The notes under the pieces: generated by a model
Database searches by the model: none
What the model saw: only the letters and a program-made list of their open reading frames with translations
What the model was told of the DNA's origin: nothing
NCBI RefSeq assembly: GCF_900497805.2
Contig: NW_020954576.1
Location: 74,042,605 to 74,106,604, forward strand
Direction: 5' to 3'
DNA from: Vombatus ursinus
Taxonomy: Eukaryota > Chordata > Mammalia > Diprotodontia > Vombatidae
DNA: 64,000 nucleotides
Program-made: the position numbers and the translations under genes
Shown here: positions 47,927 through 60,257 of the stretch, piece after piece
How the letters are laid out: the number at the start of each line of letters is the position of its first letter
How positions within the stretch are numbered: the stretch's first letter is position 1

Positions 47927-49651
47927 CTAAGAATCGTAAATGAAACTTCCCGTTAATAGAAGATTAGAAAAAAGGCACAAATAGTTTCCAGTTGTAGAAC
48001 TAGGTAAAGACAACTAATCTGACTCACATATAGTTTGTGCTGAAGAAAAGACTAATTCTAAAAGAGTTCAGCAGCAGAGGCTAAACGTTGGTGATTATAG
48101 GTATGGGGTGGGGAGGGGGGAGGAGGCAAAGAAGTAGTTAAAAGAGGCCCAAAAATGGACTATGGTGAAAAATATTTTAAAATTTTAAATTCAAAAAGCA
48201 GTCCCATTTATTCTCAATTATCTATAATGAATTTAATTACATTATGACTTTTTGCATCAAATTTTCAATTTCTGATATAATTATACCCTTTTAAAAAAAT
48301 ACAATCAGGATCTTTACTTGGTATTTGCCCAGCTGGAAATGTAAGAGAACACTTTTTTAAAATAGGCTTAAGTTTTAGAAATTCTATGTCCTACTTTAAA
48401 AATTCTATGGGGGCTAAGAGTTAAGAATCAAGATCACTTGAACTCACTTCCTATAGTACATCCAAACCAAAGCTGATTGATTTTATTAGCTCAACAAAAC
48501 TGTGAAGGCCATCTAGACCTCCAGATGCTGGATAAAACTGAATAGTATATTACATATATGGAACAAAACAGAGCAGTAACCAAATTAATCTTTAATGATT
48601 GACAGTACAATGTACCCAAAATCCAAATCGATCTCAAAATTTAATAGTTAAAAAAATTAACTACATGGACTAAACTAAAAGGAGTTGATATTGTAAGAAA
48701 CCTCTAAAACAAACAGACCAGGCAGGAAAAATATCAATCTTATCTCAAGTTATTTTTTAAATGGTCAAATCCTATGGTCTTTGCACAAAATTGTTTAAAG
48801 GAAAAGACAGGACTGGAGGAGGAAACACATGTCCAAAGAAAGGAAAATATACAATAGAAGTTGCCCGATATGTTTAAAAAGAAAAGGAAAAAACAAAAAT
48901 GCAATTAAAAAAAAAAACAACCAAAAAATCTCAACAACATCAAAGAAACAGGGAGTTAACACTGCCCCTCTAAATCATGTCTAGGTAACTGAGAAGTCTA
49001 GAAAAAATGGAATATTCCTTTCCCTCATAAATTCACACATGATGTTCAGAAGCCTCTGTGCTTCCTAAGAATTTCTATTAAGAACCTCAGATTTTTCAGT
49101 AATAATTTTCAAACACCACAGCTTTGCTTTAGGATGGTGCTTTTGATCAATCTGAGCAGTAATCTCATTCACTCCCAACATGGAGGGCGGAATAATGGGA
49201 ATAACTAGAAAGGGACGGCACAGTATAAAGAAAATAAATATTTTTCCAGTTTAGTTCAATTTTTGCAATACCGGTTTCACTATTTTGAAAAAGTATAATG
49301 AATTCTCCAAGTATCTGATACATTCATATCCAAATATAACTGCAAAAACACACTCAAATGTCAATAATAAATAATTTGGTGATTATTCAATGTTTGAATT
49401 ACTCATGCCACTTGTCTCCTTGATCCCAAATAGATAACTCACAGTTAACTGTTCAAAGAAGAGATAAAGGACAGATAAAGACAGCCACTAAAGGAAATAA
49501 AATAATACTGTTTTTGTCTTACAAAGAGCATAATGTGATATTGATTATTGGATGTTTAGTGTAATTGAATGACGTGTTTTGGACTCAATAGAAATTATTG
49601 CTCAAATCACCAGTGAGTGCCGTAACAATTTTGCCTAAGGATTTAACCGTG

Positions 49652-49652
<1 letters not shown>
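47927..49652. other. AKT3 intron, no feature recognised
   Basis: Intron between linker exon and PH exon. Contains a purine-rich run at 48105-48128 and A-runs near 48908. No repeat named. Confidence 0.6.
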
Positions 49653-49683
<31 letters not shown>

Positions 49684-49687
49684 CGTG
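49653..49687. repeat. (TG)n(CG)n alternating purine-pyrimidine tract
   Basis: GT repeats pass into GCGCGCGCG without a break of alternation, a classic Z-DNA-prone sequence. Confidence 0.92.
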
Positions 49688-49714
49688 TTGGAGAGGGGAA
49701 CTGCAAGGTAGAAG

Positions 49715-49970
49715 AAACAAGCATTTATAAAGTGCCTACTATGTGCCAGGCACTGTGCTAAGCACTTTTTACAAATATTATTTCACTCGATCCTCATGGG
49801 AGGCAGGTTCTGTTAATTATTCCCATTTTGCAGATGAGGAAAAGAGGCAGGCAAAGATTAAGAGCCTCTCCCAGGGTCACATAGCTACTAAGTGTCTAAG
49901 GCCAGATTTGAACTCTGAACTTCCTGAATTCAGGCCCCGCATTCTACCCACTATATCACCTAGCTGCCAT
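49715..49970 (-). mobile_element. MIR/THER-type SINE, nearly full length
   Basis: Reversed: aacaagcatttataaagtgc, tgtgccaggcactgtgctaa, agatgaggaaaagaggcagg, agggtcacatagctactaag, and ending cacctagctgcc. Confidence 0.88.
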
Positions 49971-50029
49971 AAATGAGAAAACAGAAGTATCTAATCATTT
50001 CTCAAATGGAAGTAGTTTGGTTATAAGTC

Positions 50030-50735
50030 AACCAAGAATCAAGAGTTAAGTGCTTACTATGCATTAGGCACTGTACTAAGCACTGGGGATACAGAGAAAT
50101 GGTCTCAATAACATCACATTCTGATGATAAAGGCATGTGAAAACAGCATGTGTGTGTGTGTGTTTGAATATATATGCATGTATGTATATATATATATATA
50201 TACATACATATATATGCATATGTATAGCATACAAATATGTGTGTATATATGTATACACACATATATGTATATATGTACACACACAAACACACACACACAC
50301 ACACACACAGATACACACACACAGAGTAAATCAGAGGTAATTTCAGAGGAAAGATACTGACATTAAAGGGGACCTGGAAAGCCTTGCAGAAGGTGAGAAT
50401 TTATTTGTGAACTGAAGCAAGCCAGGGAATCCAGGAGGCAGAGATAAGAAAGGAAAACATTCCAGGCACAGCAGACAGTCAGAGAAAAAGCAGGAGGTAG
50501 AATGTCTGGTGCGAGGAACAGCAAGAAGGCCAGTGCCACCAGAATACAGAGTCCATGGAAGGAAAGAAAGTATAAGACTGAAAAGGTATGGGGCTGGGGA
50601 CAGGTTATGAAAGAGCATAAAAACCAAATCAAGACATATTTATTTGATCCTGGAGATAATGGGAAGCCTCACTTTGATGATAGCTGAATGAAGGACAGAC
50701 TGAAGTAGAGAAACCTGAAATAGGTAGAAAGAGTT
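50030..50735 (-). mobile_element. LINE-2, 3' end, with microsatellite inside
   Basis: Reversed L2 tail at 50035-50145 (gcactgtactaagcactggg), then the microsatellite, then C-terminal coding (minus frame 50343-50627 with LLAVPRTRHSTS, matching the L2 motif). Broken frame. Confidence 0.85.
50146..50330. repeat. Self-complementary GT/TA/AC microsatellite
   Basis: GT-rich left arm (50147-50163), alternating TA/CATATA centre, AC-rich right arm (50276-50322). The arms are complementary. Confidence 0.9.
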
Positions 50736-51222
50736 TGATTTCTAAAAAGTTCTGTTTTCTCTTATGAGCTACATCCTATTGATAGATTTATGAACCTAAA
50801 CATGAAACAGTCTGAAACAAATTTCAAAAATGTTTTATCCTATGGAGGCTAAAGAAGAAATTCTTACAGGTCAGCTTAGAATAGTAGTATTCTAAGAAAA
50901 GTAAAAGTAAAAAAAATTAATTTTAGTGAACATGCAAAATTGAATTCACATTATCTGTTTTAAGGAAAAAGAGAACAATTTACTTGAGTAAAATATTCAT
51001 TCTTCCTTTTTTTTTTTTTAGCATTGTGCTTCCTATTCAAGGTCTGTTTCTGTAATTTACCAGGTCTACTTATTTATCTATCATAATTGAAAAAAAGAAC
51101 ACAAAGAAGCAAATGACAACTATACAAAAAGTACATTTATAGGTATAAAGCCAATTATCTACCTGTGGAGTGAATGATAACCACCCTCCAAACTTACAAA
51201 AAAAAAAAAAAAGGCAAGTGAC
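50736..51222. other. AKT3 intron, no feature recognised
   Basis: Intron immediately downstream of the PH exon; a T-run at 51008-51019 and an A-run at 51198-51212. Nothing else. Confidence 0.6.
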
Positions 51223-51334
51223 CTTTCCTCTGGAGTATCCACATGAAATGTTCGTTCTATAACAGTGGTCCACTGGAGGCATCTGATAATAAATGTATTT
51301 GGCTTTGGTCGTTCTGTTTTCATGAGTTGGCATT
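51223..51334 (-). CDS. AKT3: AKT3 exon, C-terminal half of PH domain
   Basis: The exon is 112 bp. On the minus strand it follows a tttctag acceptor and ends GAGGAAAG|gtcact. It begins with the last two bases of a Lys codon and ends with two bases of an Arg codon, so it is read as [16 protein letters not shown], then [20 protein letters not shown]. This matches human AKT3 residues 58-95 as I remember them, with no difference. It contains Cys59 and Cys76, equivalent to the AKT1 Cys60/Cys77 pair, and Arg85, equivalent to AKT1 Arg86 at the phosphoinositide-binding face. The donor has C at +3 (gtcact), a weaker match than gtaagt. An A-run (plus strand 51198-51212) sits just inside the downstream intron. 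Confidence 0.97.
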
Positions 51335-51519
51335 CTAGAAATAAAAGATGTTTCTGTAAATATTTTTGCTCAAATAACATAGCAAATGTTTTTTAATATT
51401 AAGTCTATATACATTATATGGGAGAAGATATATATTTATAACTTTGTATATCAAACTACTAAAATCTTATGGAAATTTTAACAACTTTTACTGCCTACTT
51501 CCCTCTTTGCTTTCCAAAT

Positions 51520-51990
51520 AAAGTCAAACTCAGCAGCTTTCAAAACCTCCTACCATCTGAACCTAAAGTACTATACCACCAGGATCTCCTCCTATTATGG
51601 CCTTGTCATAATCTTTTTGGCCAAACTGGACCATTCAAAATTCTCTGAACATACCTCCATAATTTACTTCTGCCATTCCTTCCCACCCATCTGCCATCCT
51701 CTCATCCCTATCCCTCATCATTGGCTTTCAAAATTTTTTCCACCATAAATGGCCCAGCTAAAATATCATCTCCTTTAAGAAGCCTTCTTTGATCACACAA
51801 CCTCATTTTAACTCATAAAACAATTGATTTATTCTATTTTTGTGGTCCTTATATCATACTGCCTTGTATTGTACTTATTCCTATACCTCTCATATCTTCC
51901 TGATTAAAACATTTTCTTCAGGGCAACAACTGTATTATATATGCTTAACACAATACATTGCACATGATAAGTACTCAATAAATGTTTGTT
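51520..51990 (+). mobile_element. LINE-2/CR1-type 3' end
   Basis: Pyrimidine-rich C-terminal coding remains (ccataaatggcccagctaaa, atctcctttaagaagccttc) and tail ttcagggcaacaactgtatt, agtactcaataaatgtttgt. Confidence 0.75.
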
Positions 51991-52059
51991 GAATATATTA
52001 GCAATCAAAACACTATATTTCAAACATAATAATTATGGTTACAATTCAATCTTCATTTA

Positions 52060-52690
52060 AAAAAATTCTTGATATTTTCTGTTTCTTACACTGCCATTGT
52101 TATCACAAGTATCCTCCTCCCATCCCTCCCAGAAAGCCATCCATATGACAAATAGTATTCTAGGAAAAAGGAACTCAGCACAATGATTGATCCACTGAAG
52201 AAGTCCAAAACCATATGCAATGTGCAACACCTGTGGAACTCTCCCCTCCACAAAGTGGTAAGTAGGCCAGGGAATTTCTTATCTCTCCATTCCAGTTCTG
52301 CTTTATCTTGAGAATGATGTTACATTAACTTTTGATTTGGGGCATGTGGTTATTCTTTTAATTTATGTTGTTGTCCCTGTGTATAGAGTTGTCTTAGCTC
52401 TGCTTACTTCAACTCTATCAATCACTATAGATTCTTCCATGCTTCTCTTCATTTATCACACACATCATTTCTTATAGCACAATTATATTCCGAAACATTC
52501 AAGTATCACAATTTACTTAGGCATTCCCCAATGGATGGGTACCTACTTTGTTTCCACTTCTCAGCTATCACAGAAAGTGCTGCTATAAATAATTTGAAGT
52601 ATTTGTCAACCTCCATTATTATAACTCTCCTCTCATTTTAGGTCCTTATATCCAAGGATGTGCTAGTAAATTTTTAACAATTGGCTTTCT
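52060..52690 (-). mobile_element. Old L1 3' fragment
   Basis: Reverse of an older L1 ORF2 C-terminus: ctgcttacttcaactctatc, cacatcatttcttatagcac, ggcattccccaatggatggg, ctataaataatttgaagtat. Confidence 0.65.
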
Positions 52691-53275
52691 AGGAAGGAAC
52701 AGGAGGAGGGGGCAGGAAGAATTGTATGTTCAACCCACTCTTATCTACCACTTTCTTAAATCTATTCAATCACCAGAACAATAAATAAACCAAGCCCTGA
52801 TCAACAGCATTTTGTGATTTCTGAGGTTTGAATGCTCATACTCAAAATTTAAAAATCATCCTTTAAGCATGAGAGCTAACTCTAACACACCACATACTTG
52901 AAAACTATACCCTCACAGAGAAGGATTCAAGGTGCTGAATGAGACATACATTTTCAGACACAGTGAATACAGTAATTGGTTTTGATTGTCTATGCACATT
53001 TGCTAAGGGTTTTTTTCTGTTTGTTTTTCTTTCTTTTTTTTTTAATTTGATTTTTGAGGCCAGCGTTGCCAAAAATAAAAAAATAAAAGAAATAAGATTC
53101 ACTGAAACATTGTATATACAAAAGAAGGTAAGGCAGAAGGAAATACAAACAGGATAGCTTTGAAAGATACATGTTGGAATTTATTATTTACTTAAAAGGA
53201 AATGCAAGGTACACATAACAGAAACTTGCAGTTTCATGGTCCCTACCACCACCCTTCAAAAAAAAAGAAGAAAAT
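52691..53275. other. AKT3 intron, no feature recognised
   Basis: T-rich run near 53008-53048; nothing else recognised. Confidence 0.55.
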
Positions 53276-53855
53276 TATATGCCCTTGGTCAAGTCAACAT
53301 CATCTCATGCCTGGAATACTGCAATAATATTTCCTAATTCATCTCTCTACTTAAAATCTTGTGTAAAACTCACAAAGATATGACCTCCTCTGCATATCAA
53401 TTTCACGTACCAACATGAAATTAATCTTAAAAAAGTCATTTTAGTCACCTGAACAAAAACTTTAATAGTTCCTTCCACACTCCCTATAAAGTTCAAACAA
53501 GTTGTACTAGAATCTGTGGCATTCTATCTATGACATAGCTCTTGCCTGCTTTTAGTTTCTGTTATTCCCTATAAAAACCCTTCTTTCCTGTCAAATTTGT
53601 TTCTTTCCTATGTCACAAGCATACCATTACCCTTCCTAATTCTATGTCTTTTTCCACCAAGCCTGGAATTGTCTTGCTGGTCCTCTTTCTACCTAATAGC
53701 CTCATGTCCTTTAAAGTCCAGCTCTTAGAGGAAAAAAGCCATATGACATACAGATGTGTATTTCATATAGCACCTAGAGCATAGTGCCTTGTATCTAGAA
53801 GTCAAAGAACAAATATTTGTTAAATGACTTAATGGAAGATTTTAAAAGGAATAAA
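53276..53855 (+). mobile_element. CR1/L3-like LINE 3' end
   Basis: Coding remains gcctggaatactgcaataat, then ctttaaagtccagctcttag, and a tail catagtgccttgtatctaga ending ttgttaaatgac. Very diverged. Confidence 0.55.
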
Positions 53856-54027
53856 TAAATGAAAATAATGAATTAATTAGGCTAGTAAGTGGATGAAGAG
53901 GTATTTGAATTTTCACATATTTTATGTTGTTTTAGTAGACATAGGTTCAGGCAACACTTCCAAATACAGTACTTATAACTGAGGGAAAAGCATCATCTAA
54001 ATGAACAATTACCGTTTGCACTAAGAC

Positions 54028-54130
54028 CAAAAATAGTAGTGTAGTATAGCAGAAGAGCACAGAATGGTGGAAACTTGGGTTTGAGCCTCAGCTCTGCTAC
54101 TCCCTCACACTGTGTAACTTTGGAACAGGA
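54028..54130 (+). mobile_element. MIR SINE 5' part
   Basis: gtagtgtagtatagcagaag, gggtttgagcctcagctctg, then a worn cactgtgtaactttgg: the first half of a MIR. Confidence 0.65.
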
Positions 54131-54599
54131 ATAATCTTTGGAGGCTTACTTTCCAGATTTAAAGGTGAGGAAAAAACAGAAAACAGAAAGGAACTACCAG
54201 ATAAAGTAGGAAGAGTAATACTAACATACTTATAACAATGAAGTGGCAATGATAAAAAAAAAAAAGTAAGTACTATACACATATAAATAAATGATTATTA
54301 CTATTACTAATTTGGGAATCTTTCTTTAAATAACAGATACATAAGTATCGAAGTGATCTGGGTTGAAGGACTGACGAGAGGGAAAACTGGTCCACTTTCC
54401 AAATTGCTTTCACTCATCCTTCCTTATATTTCTAACTCTTGTATAAATCCAATAAGTTTTTTATAGTCAAACTTCTCCTTGACCATTTCCAACTGTAGAC
54501 TGTGTCCTGCTGCATCCTTTCCTTCAAGTAAATAATACTTTATTTGATTCTGTCTTTAAATAAATAAAGAATGGAAGAATGGTCATTTTAAAACATTTG
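54131..54599. other. AKT3 intron, no feature recognised
   Basis: AT-rich; an A-run at 54255-54266. No repeat named. Confidence 0.5.
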
Positions 54600-55065
54600 A
54601 TGTGCCAAACAATTTCTGGCTCAGGCCTCTTGGTGCCACTGTGTTAAGAGAAGGATTGTGATGAGAAAAAAACTCTGGCTCAGACTTCCTGTCACCACTG
54701 TGAGAAAGAAGACATTGCCCATGGCTCTATTTTGAGTGTTCAGACATTGTTCCTGGAAACTCAAAGGTCATAACACCTGCAGAATCAAGGCTGGGAAAGA
54801 AGCCACAGCTCCAGCTTTGACCAGCTGGCAGATGTCAGTATCTTTCCCCTTCTGTTACTTGTTCCAAAACATGTATGACCCTTCCTCTCTTGCTTTCTGT
54901 AAAATTTCTGTAAAAAAAAAATCTTTTCTATATTGCTTACTTATTCACATTCTATACAAGATTGCTGGAGCTGATGCTCTTGGTTCTGTAACTTAAGAGC
55001 CTGTGCTCTCAGAGTAAATAAAATCTAGAAATAACTATCCCTGAATGTTGATGTGATGATTGGCA
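54600..55065 (+). mobile_element. Probable solo LTR of an endogenous retrovirus
   Basis: About 465 bp starting TG (tgtgccaaacaatttctggc) and ending near ...ttggca, with an AATAAA signal at about 55016 placed as in an LTR R region. An internal near-repeat (gctcaggcctcttggtgcca and gctcagacttcctgtcacca) is visible. No gag, pol or env lies beside it, so it would be a solo LTR. The family is not identified; it is a diverged fossil, older than the freshest SINEs here. Ends and target duplication are not certain. Confidence 0.55.
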
Positions 55066-55119
55066 GCAGTACCTAATTAATGAACCTTTGGATAGTTTTT
55101 ATCACAGAGAGCAGGCAAG

Positions 55120-55315
55120 ACCATAGACTGAGTGCTAGAAAAGCCCTTAGAAGCCATATGATTCAACTCTCTCATTTTAATGATGAGAAAATTGAGGTCC
55201 AATAAGGTTGGGTGTGTTGTCTAAAATCATAAAAAGTAACAGGGGTGAGCTATGAACCCAGGTACTTTAATTTGAAATCTAGTGTTCACTCCATTGGAAC
55301 ATGATTCCTCTCCTA
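55120..55315 (-). mobile_element. MIR-like SINE
   Basis: Reversed MIR: cttagaagccatatgattca, ttttaatgatgagaaaattg, gtgagctatgaacccaggta, ctagtgttcactccattgga. Confidence 0.65.
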
Positions 55316-57084
55316 GGAATGTGGGGTTCAGGCCAATCAGAGAGCAGTATAAAGGTACTAGGCAAATCTGAGCAGGGAAGAAAAGACTGTGAGAGGTAGG
55401 AAAGGGAAATTGGAAAGGTGACCAAAAAAATGGCTAACTTTCAATTTTGCCATTAGCCAGATGCCAAGAATCATCTTGTGGGTTGCCCTTAGATTGCTGA
55501 TAACTGCTCCATAGCTGAGCTTTGATACTAGATGCAAACTGGTGGTTCTGATCTTGCTGCCTATCTGATTTACAGAATTTCCAACCATATTTTCTGACTT
55601 CCATATCCCATCTTATTTAACCAAGAGCAAAATTTTTCCTATCTAGAAATTATTATGACTAATATCAATACCTGAAGTATGCTTACTGGCCTGTCATTAT
55701 ATACATTTCTTATCCTGGTAAAACATGCACAATTTTTTAAAGGGCAAAGCTTACAAAATTATTTCACTGAAACAATTATCAGAAATTAAAACAGAAATAG
55801 AAAAAAATATTAAGAACTACAATTAAATGAAGGTTAATGCTACACATGTGACTTCTAAAAGCTACCATGCTAAATACTATTTAAAATACAGCACTTTTAA
55901 TTCTCAGCAGGTATTAATTGCTGGAATTTATTAGAGTGCTAACAGTTTAGCCCAAAGCTACCATTTTAGTCACCATTCCCAGGCTAAATGAATTACTGAA
56001 AGTGAAGTACTTCAATACTATATTTTGAAGAATGTTGTTTAAAATTCAAAAGAGCAAAAAACACTTGGAACTCTAAATTATTGTTCAAAAACTGAGTGAG
56101 CCAGGAAAGCGAAGAACTCAAAAACTCTGAGTTTTTTATGTCAGCCCTCCACAACCAGGAATCACAAACATGCGCAAATGCTAGCTACAGGAAAATAAAA
56201 ATGAACAATTAGCTTTAAGACTATTTCATAGCACACTGACCCAAATGCTTAAAAGGAATTTATCAAGCCAGAATATTACTTGATTTTTAACAGTATTTTT
56301 TCTTTCACTGGAGTCACAACCACCTTCAGTCAAATACAATTTTAAAACCCCAAGGAAAAAAATAGGAAAGAATTTTGCAAATAAATGGGCAAAATATGTA
56401 TATTTGGAGAAATAATTCAACATACCTAAATAAGCAACGGCTATTATAAAAAGTATAAAGTAATTAGGATTATTTATCATACAATGTAGCTTGATACTCT
56501 TTATTACATTTCAAGCGAGCTACTGCTCATACTTAAATTAGATAGTTATTCTAGTTAAACTCTCCTGAGCAACTCAAACTACAAGCTGTATTTCAAAACG
56601 TTGTTTACTTTACACCATTCTGAACCACAGATGACAAAGTTTGCTTGAAGCTGTAATTACTCTGTAAAGCTGGGAAGCCAATTAGAGGGCCTGAAACCTG
56701 CCAGTTCCAAAAAAAAAAAAATTAAAAAAAATTAGAGATCATCTGTTCTGATTTTATTTAAAAGTTTAAGGTTTTAATTCAACAATTTTAACCATTTAAG
56801 TTCCAATTTTATTCTTTTTAATCAACCAATGTACAGAATGAAATAAAAAGCCAAAATAAAGGTACAACTCATTAGGTTACAAGTAAAAATTTATTGCCAT
56901 TTTAATAGAAATGGCATTAAGTCGACAAGGAGCTACTATGAGTTCAGTAAGAACAATTTTATATTGCACAAAAAGAAAACCAATATATAAAACAATATTC
57001 TTAGAGGTTATTTGAAATAAAATCAAAACCATTTTACTTTTCTTACTATTAAGAAACAATGACATATAAAGTCAAAATTTAATA
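55316..57084. other. AKT3 intron, no feature recognised
   Basis: Longest stretch without recognised repeats. No exon of the PH domain found on the minus strand. Conserved regulatory sequence could hide here, but I cannot show it. Confidence 0.6.
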
Positions 57085-57185
57085 ATATTAGCAGAGAGAA
57101 TGATTCATTCAACAAATACTAAATGCCAACAACATGCAAGGCACCATGAAGAATCCAAGAAATGTTATCTATCTTGGAGGAGATT
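57085..57185 (-). mobile_element. LINE-2 tail fragment
   Basis: gattcattcaacaaatacta followed by aacatgcaaggcaccatgaa: reversed L2 3' end. Confidence 0.6.
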
Positions 57186-57389
57186 ATAACTTTGAGAAAG
57201 AAAGATATATCAACTAATGCCTACAAGCATGTCAAGTGCCAAATATGAGTGATACATAAACTATAAGCGTATTCTACCTGGAAAAAATGAAACAAGAAAT
57301 ACAAAAGTCAAACAGTTAAGGAGGAAAGAATAGTAAAGAGAATAGATATATTAGACAGTAGTAAATTTTACCCAAGAACTGGATGCCTT

Positions 57390-58215
57390 AAAAATTAGAA
57401 CAGGCTAAATGTAAAACAATGATTCAATTAAAGAACAAGATATATTAAAACAAAATTAAAAGATTGAAAAAGAAAACAGAAGAAAATATATGAAATAATA
57501 ACTAAAACAACTGACCTGAAAAACAGATAAAAGAGAGAACATAGAAGAATTAGCCTGCCTGAAAATCATGACAAAAAAATGATAATAATAAAGCTTGAAT
57601 ACCATATTTTAAGAAATCACATAAGACTTGTCAGCTACCACAACAAAAGAGAGAAAAGGTTGGAATATAATATTCTAAAAGGCAAAATATAATGGCTTTT
57701 AATGTAACATTATGTGGCTAAACTAAGTAAATCTTTAAGAGGAGAAAAATGAGCTTTAATGAACTAACGGATTTCCAAGTCAGGGATTGATTAGACATTT
57801 TAAAATGAATAAACAGGAGTCAAAAAAATTTTTTTGTTGAAATAGGAAGCCTACATGTGGAAATGAATTGTTCACAAGCTTCTCAGAACCATAATATCTA
57901 TAAGGGTCAAAAAGAAAGGTAAATAAGACAGATGGAAGCCTTAGTGGTAGACTTCGTCAATAATGATGGTCTTAGGAGGAAAAAGAAATGGGAGAAGCAG
58001 GAGATTATATTGGGAAGAAAGGAAGGGAAGGGAAATTATATCATGTAACAGAGGTAAAAGGGGTGGAGGGAATGTGTAAGGAAATTATTATTGTATGTAA
58101 AAGAGGCAAATAGAGAAAGAGTATTTATGAAACTTATTTCATCTCAACCGATAAAAGGAAAATACAAAGAGAATTACACAAAGGCATGAGCACACATGAA
58201 AAATCATGGTGTAAA
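57390..58215 (+). mobile_element. Old L1 fragment: ORF1 and spacer
   Basis: ORF1-like AT-rich sequence (aaaacaactgacctgaaaaa, gaattagcctgcctgaaaat) followed by the purine-rich spacer (gggagaagcaggagattata, ggtggagggaatgtgtaagg). Heavily decayed. Confidence 0.65.
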
Positions 58216-60002
58216 TACATTAAGCCCAAAAGTAAAAAAGGAGGGAACAAACAGAAAGGAGAAGAACATGATATGACAAAGAGAAAAAGATAGGTAAAGA
58301 AATCCTGATAAACAAAACAAACTCCAAAACCAGAGGTGGCAGCATGAGTGGGGGGTAGGGAAATGTTTGAGGAAAGAGATTAAAAGAAAATAAGGAGGAA
58401 GAGCCAAGATGACAAAGTAGAAGGAAGAGGTACAGTGAGCTCCCCCCTCAAAACATCCCCAAACAGATTTAGAAAATTTATCAGATGGAATTCCATCGCA
58501 GAAATCCAAGAAAAATTCAGTGAGTAACAGCTCCAGTAAGCACATAAAAAGAGATAAAGGTCTGTAGATACTGGGGGAACACTGGTGCAGAGCATGACAA
58601 GGGCAGACTGAGCAGGGGTGGCGAACCTCTATGGGGCACAGAGACAAAGAACGGGTGCAAACAGGCTGTATTGTTGCCCACTAACCACTACCAGGTCACA
58701 GATCCAGGGTTGCCTAGCAAGGGGGCCTACATCACCAATGTCACAGAGTAATCTTAGGGCCTAGAAAGTGACCTGAGAAAGAAACAAGTTCAAAAGAAGA
58801 AAAAAAAATGCAACAGTGTACTCCAGTCTAAAGCTTGCAGAGAAACAAACAGAAGAGGAATCCTAAACCAAAGAGAAGCTGACAGTTGAATCACTATAAA
58901 CCAGCAGATAACCAGGTAAATAACAGTAGCTGAGTCAAAGAAAATCTACTTGATGCTCAAACTCAAACCTAGGTGAAGAATGTCCAGTTAAAGGTAACAG
59001 TCCGAACTTGTTCTGAATCAGACCACTTTGGGAGCTTTGAAAGCTCAGATGTTCTCAGTCTGAGCTGCCTGTGAGATCTTGGAACACAACACTCAATACC
59101 CCAAGAAAGCAGAAATAGAACCAGTCCTAGTGTTCTTGACAGAAGTTCATAGTAATTGAGACTAGCATGAAGTTCAAAGTCATGAAGTAGATTGGAAAAT
59201 GAATTTTTTTTAAAAAACCCATTATAAAAAGTATTAGGGTGATAGGGACCTTCAAGACAAAAAGCCAAAAGAAGAGAATGACTCCAAAACATCTAAAAGA
59301 GAAAAATACAGCTTGGGCACAAAATCAACAAGAATTCCTGGAAGAGATGAAGCAAGAGTTTGAAAATATTTTTGCCAATGAAATAAGAGAGCTAGAGAAA
59401 AGAACTGGAAAAAAAAGAGAGCTCTATGCAAGAAAAAATTGGAAAGGAAATTAAGAGCTTGGAACAAGAGGTACAAAACTTTGCCCAAGCAATACCATTT
59501 TCTGAAATCAGAATGGACCACACAAGAAATAATGAAATCATGAAACAAGAAACATTAAAACAAAGACAAAAGACTGACAAAATAGAAGAAAATGTAAGGT
59601 ATCTCACAGCAAAAACAACTGACCTAGAAAACAGTAGTAGGAAAAAATAATTTAAGAATCATCAAATTACAAGAACATCATGACCAAAATAAGAACCTAG
59701 ATATCATATTTCAAGAAATCTTAAAAGAAAACTGGTCAGACCTCCTAGAATAAGAAGGCAAAGCAGAAATAGAAAGAATACAACAGTCACACCCTGGAGG
59801 GAAAACCCCTAAATGAAAATACTCAACAACATCATAGCCAAACTCCAGAGCTTTCAGATCAAAGAAAAAATACTGTAAGCAGTTAGAAAGAAACAATTCA
59901 AATACTGAGAAGCCACAGTCAAGATTGCACACAATTCAGCAGACACAGCTGTGAAGGAACAGAGAACTTAGAATTCAATATTCCAGAACAAAAAAATCAT
60001 TC

Positions 60003-60257
60003 TTGAATTTTTCTGTTGAGTTGTTTCAATCGTATTCAACTCATCATGACCTCATTTAGAGCTTTCTTGGCAAACATAATGGAGTGCTTTGCCATTTCCT
60101 TCTCTAGCTCATTTTACTGATGAGGAACTGAGTCAAATAGGGTTAAGTGACTTGCCCAGGGTCATACCACTAGTATGAAGCCGGATTTGAACTCAGGAAG
60201 ATGAGTGTTCCTGATTCCTGGCCCAGCACTTTATCCACTGTGCCACCTACCTGACCT
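60003..60257 (-). mobile_element. RTE/BovB-tailed SINE with MIR-like body
   Basis: ttgtttcaatcgtattcaac, ctttgccatttccttctcta, gcccagggtcataccactag, agccggatttgaactcagga, gtgccacctacctgacc. Same family as 34071-34312, inserted in the L1 after ORF1. Confidence 0.85.

Noticed and set aside
50002-50322. Cys/Val/Tyr/Ile-rich open frames
   Set aside because: Translations of a dinucleotide microsatellite in several frames.
58204-58647. 147-codon minus-strand frame with hydrophobic segments
   Set aside because: It lies antisense to the old L1 spacer and 5' UTR; the hydrophobic look comes from purine-rich sequence read in reverse.
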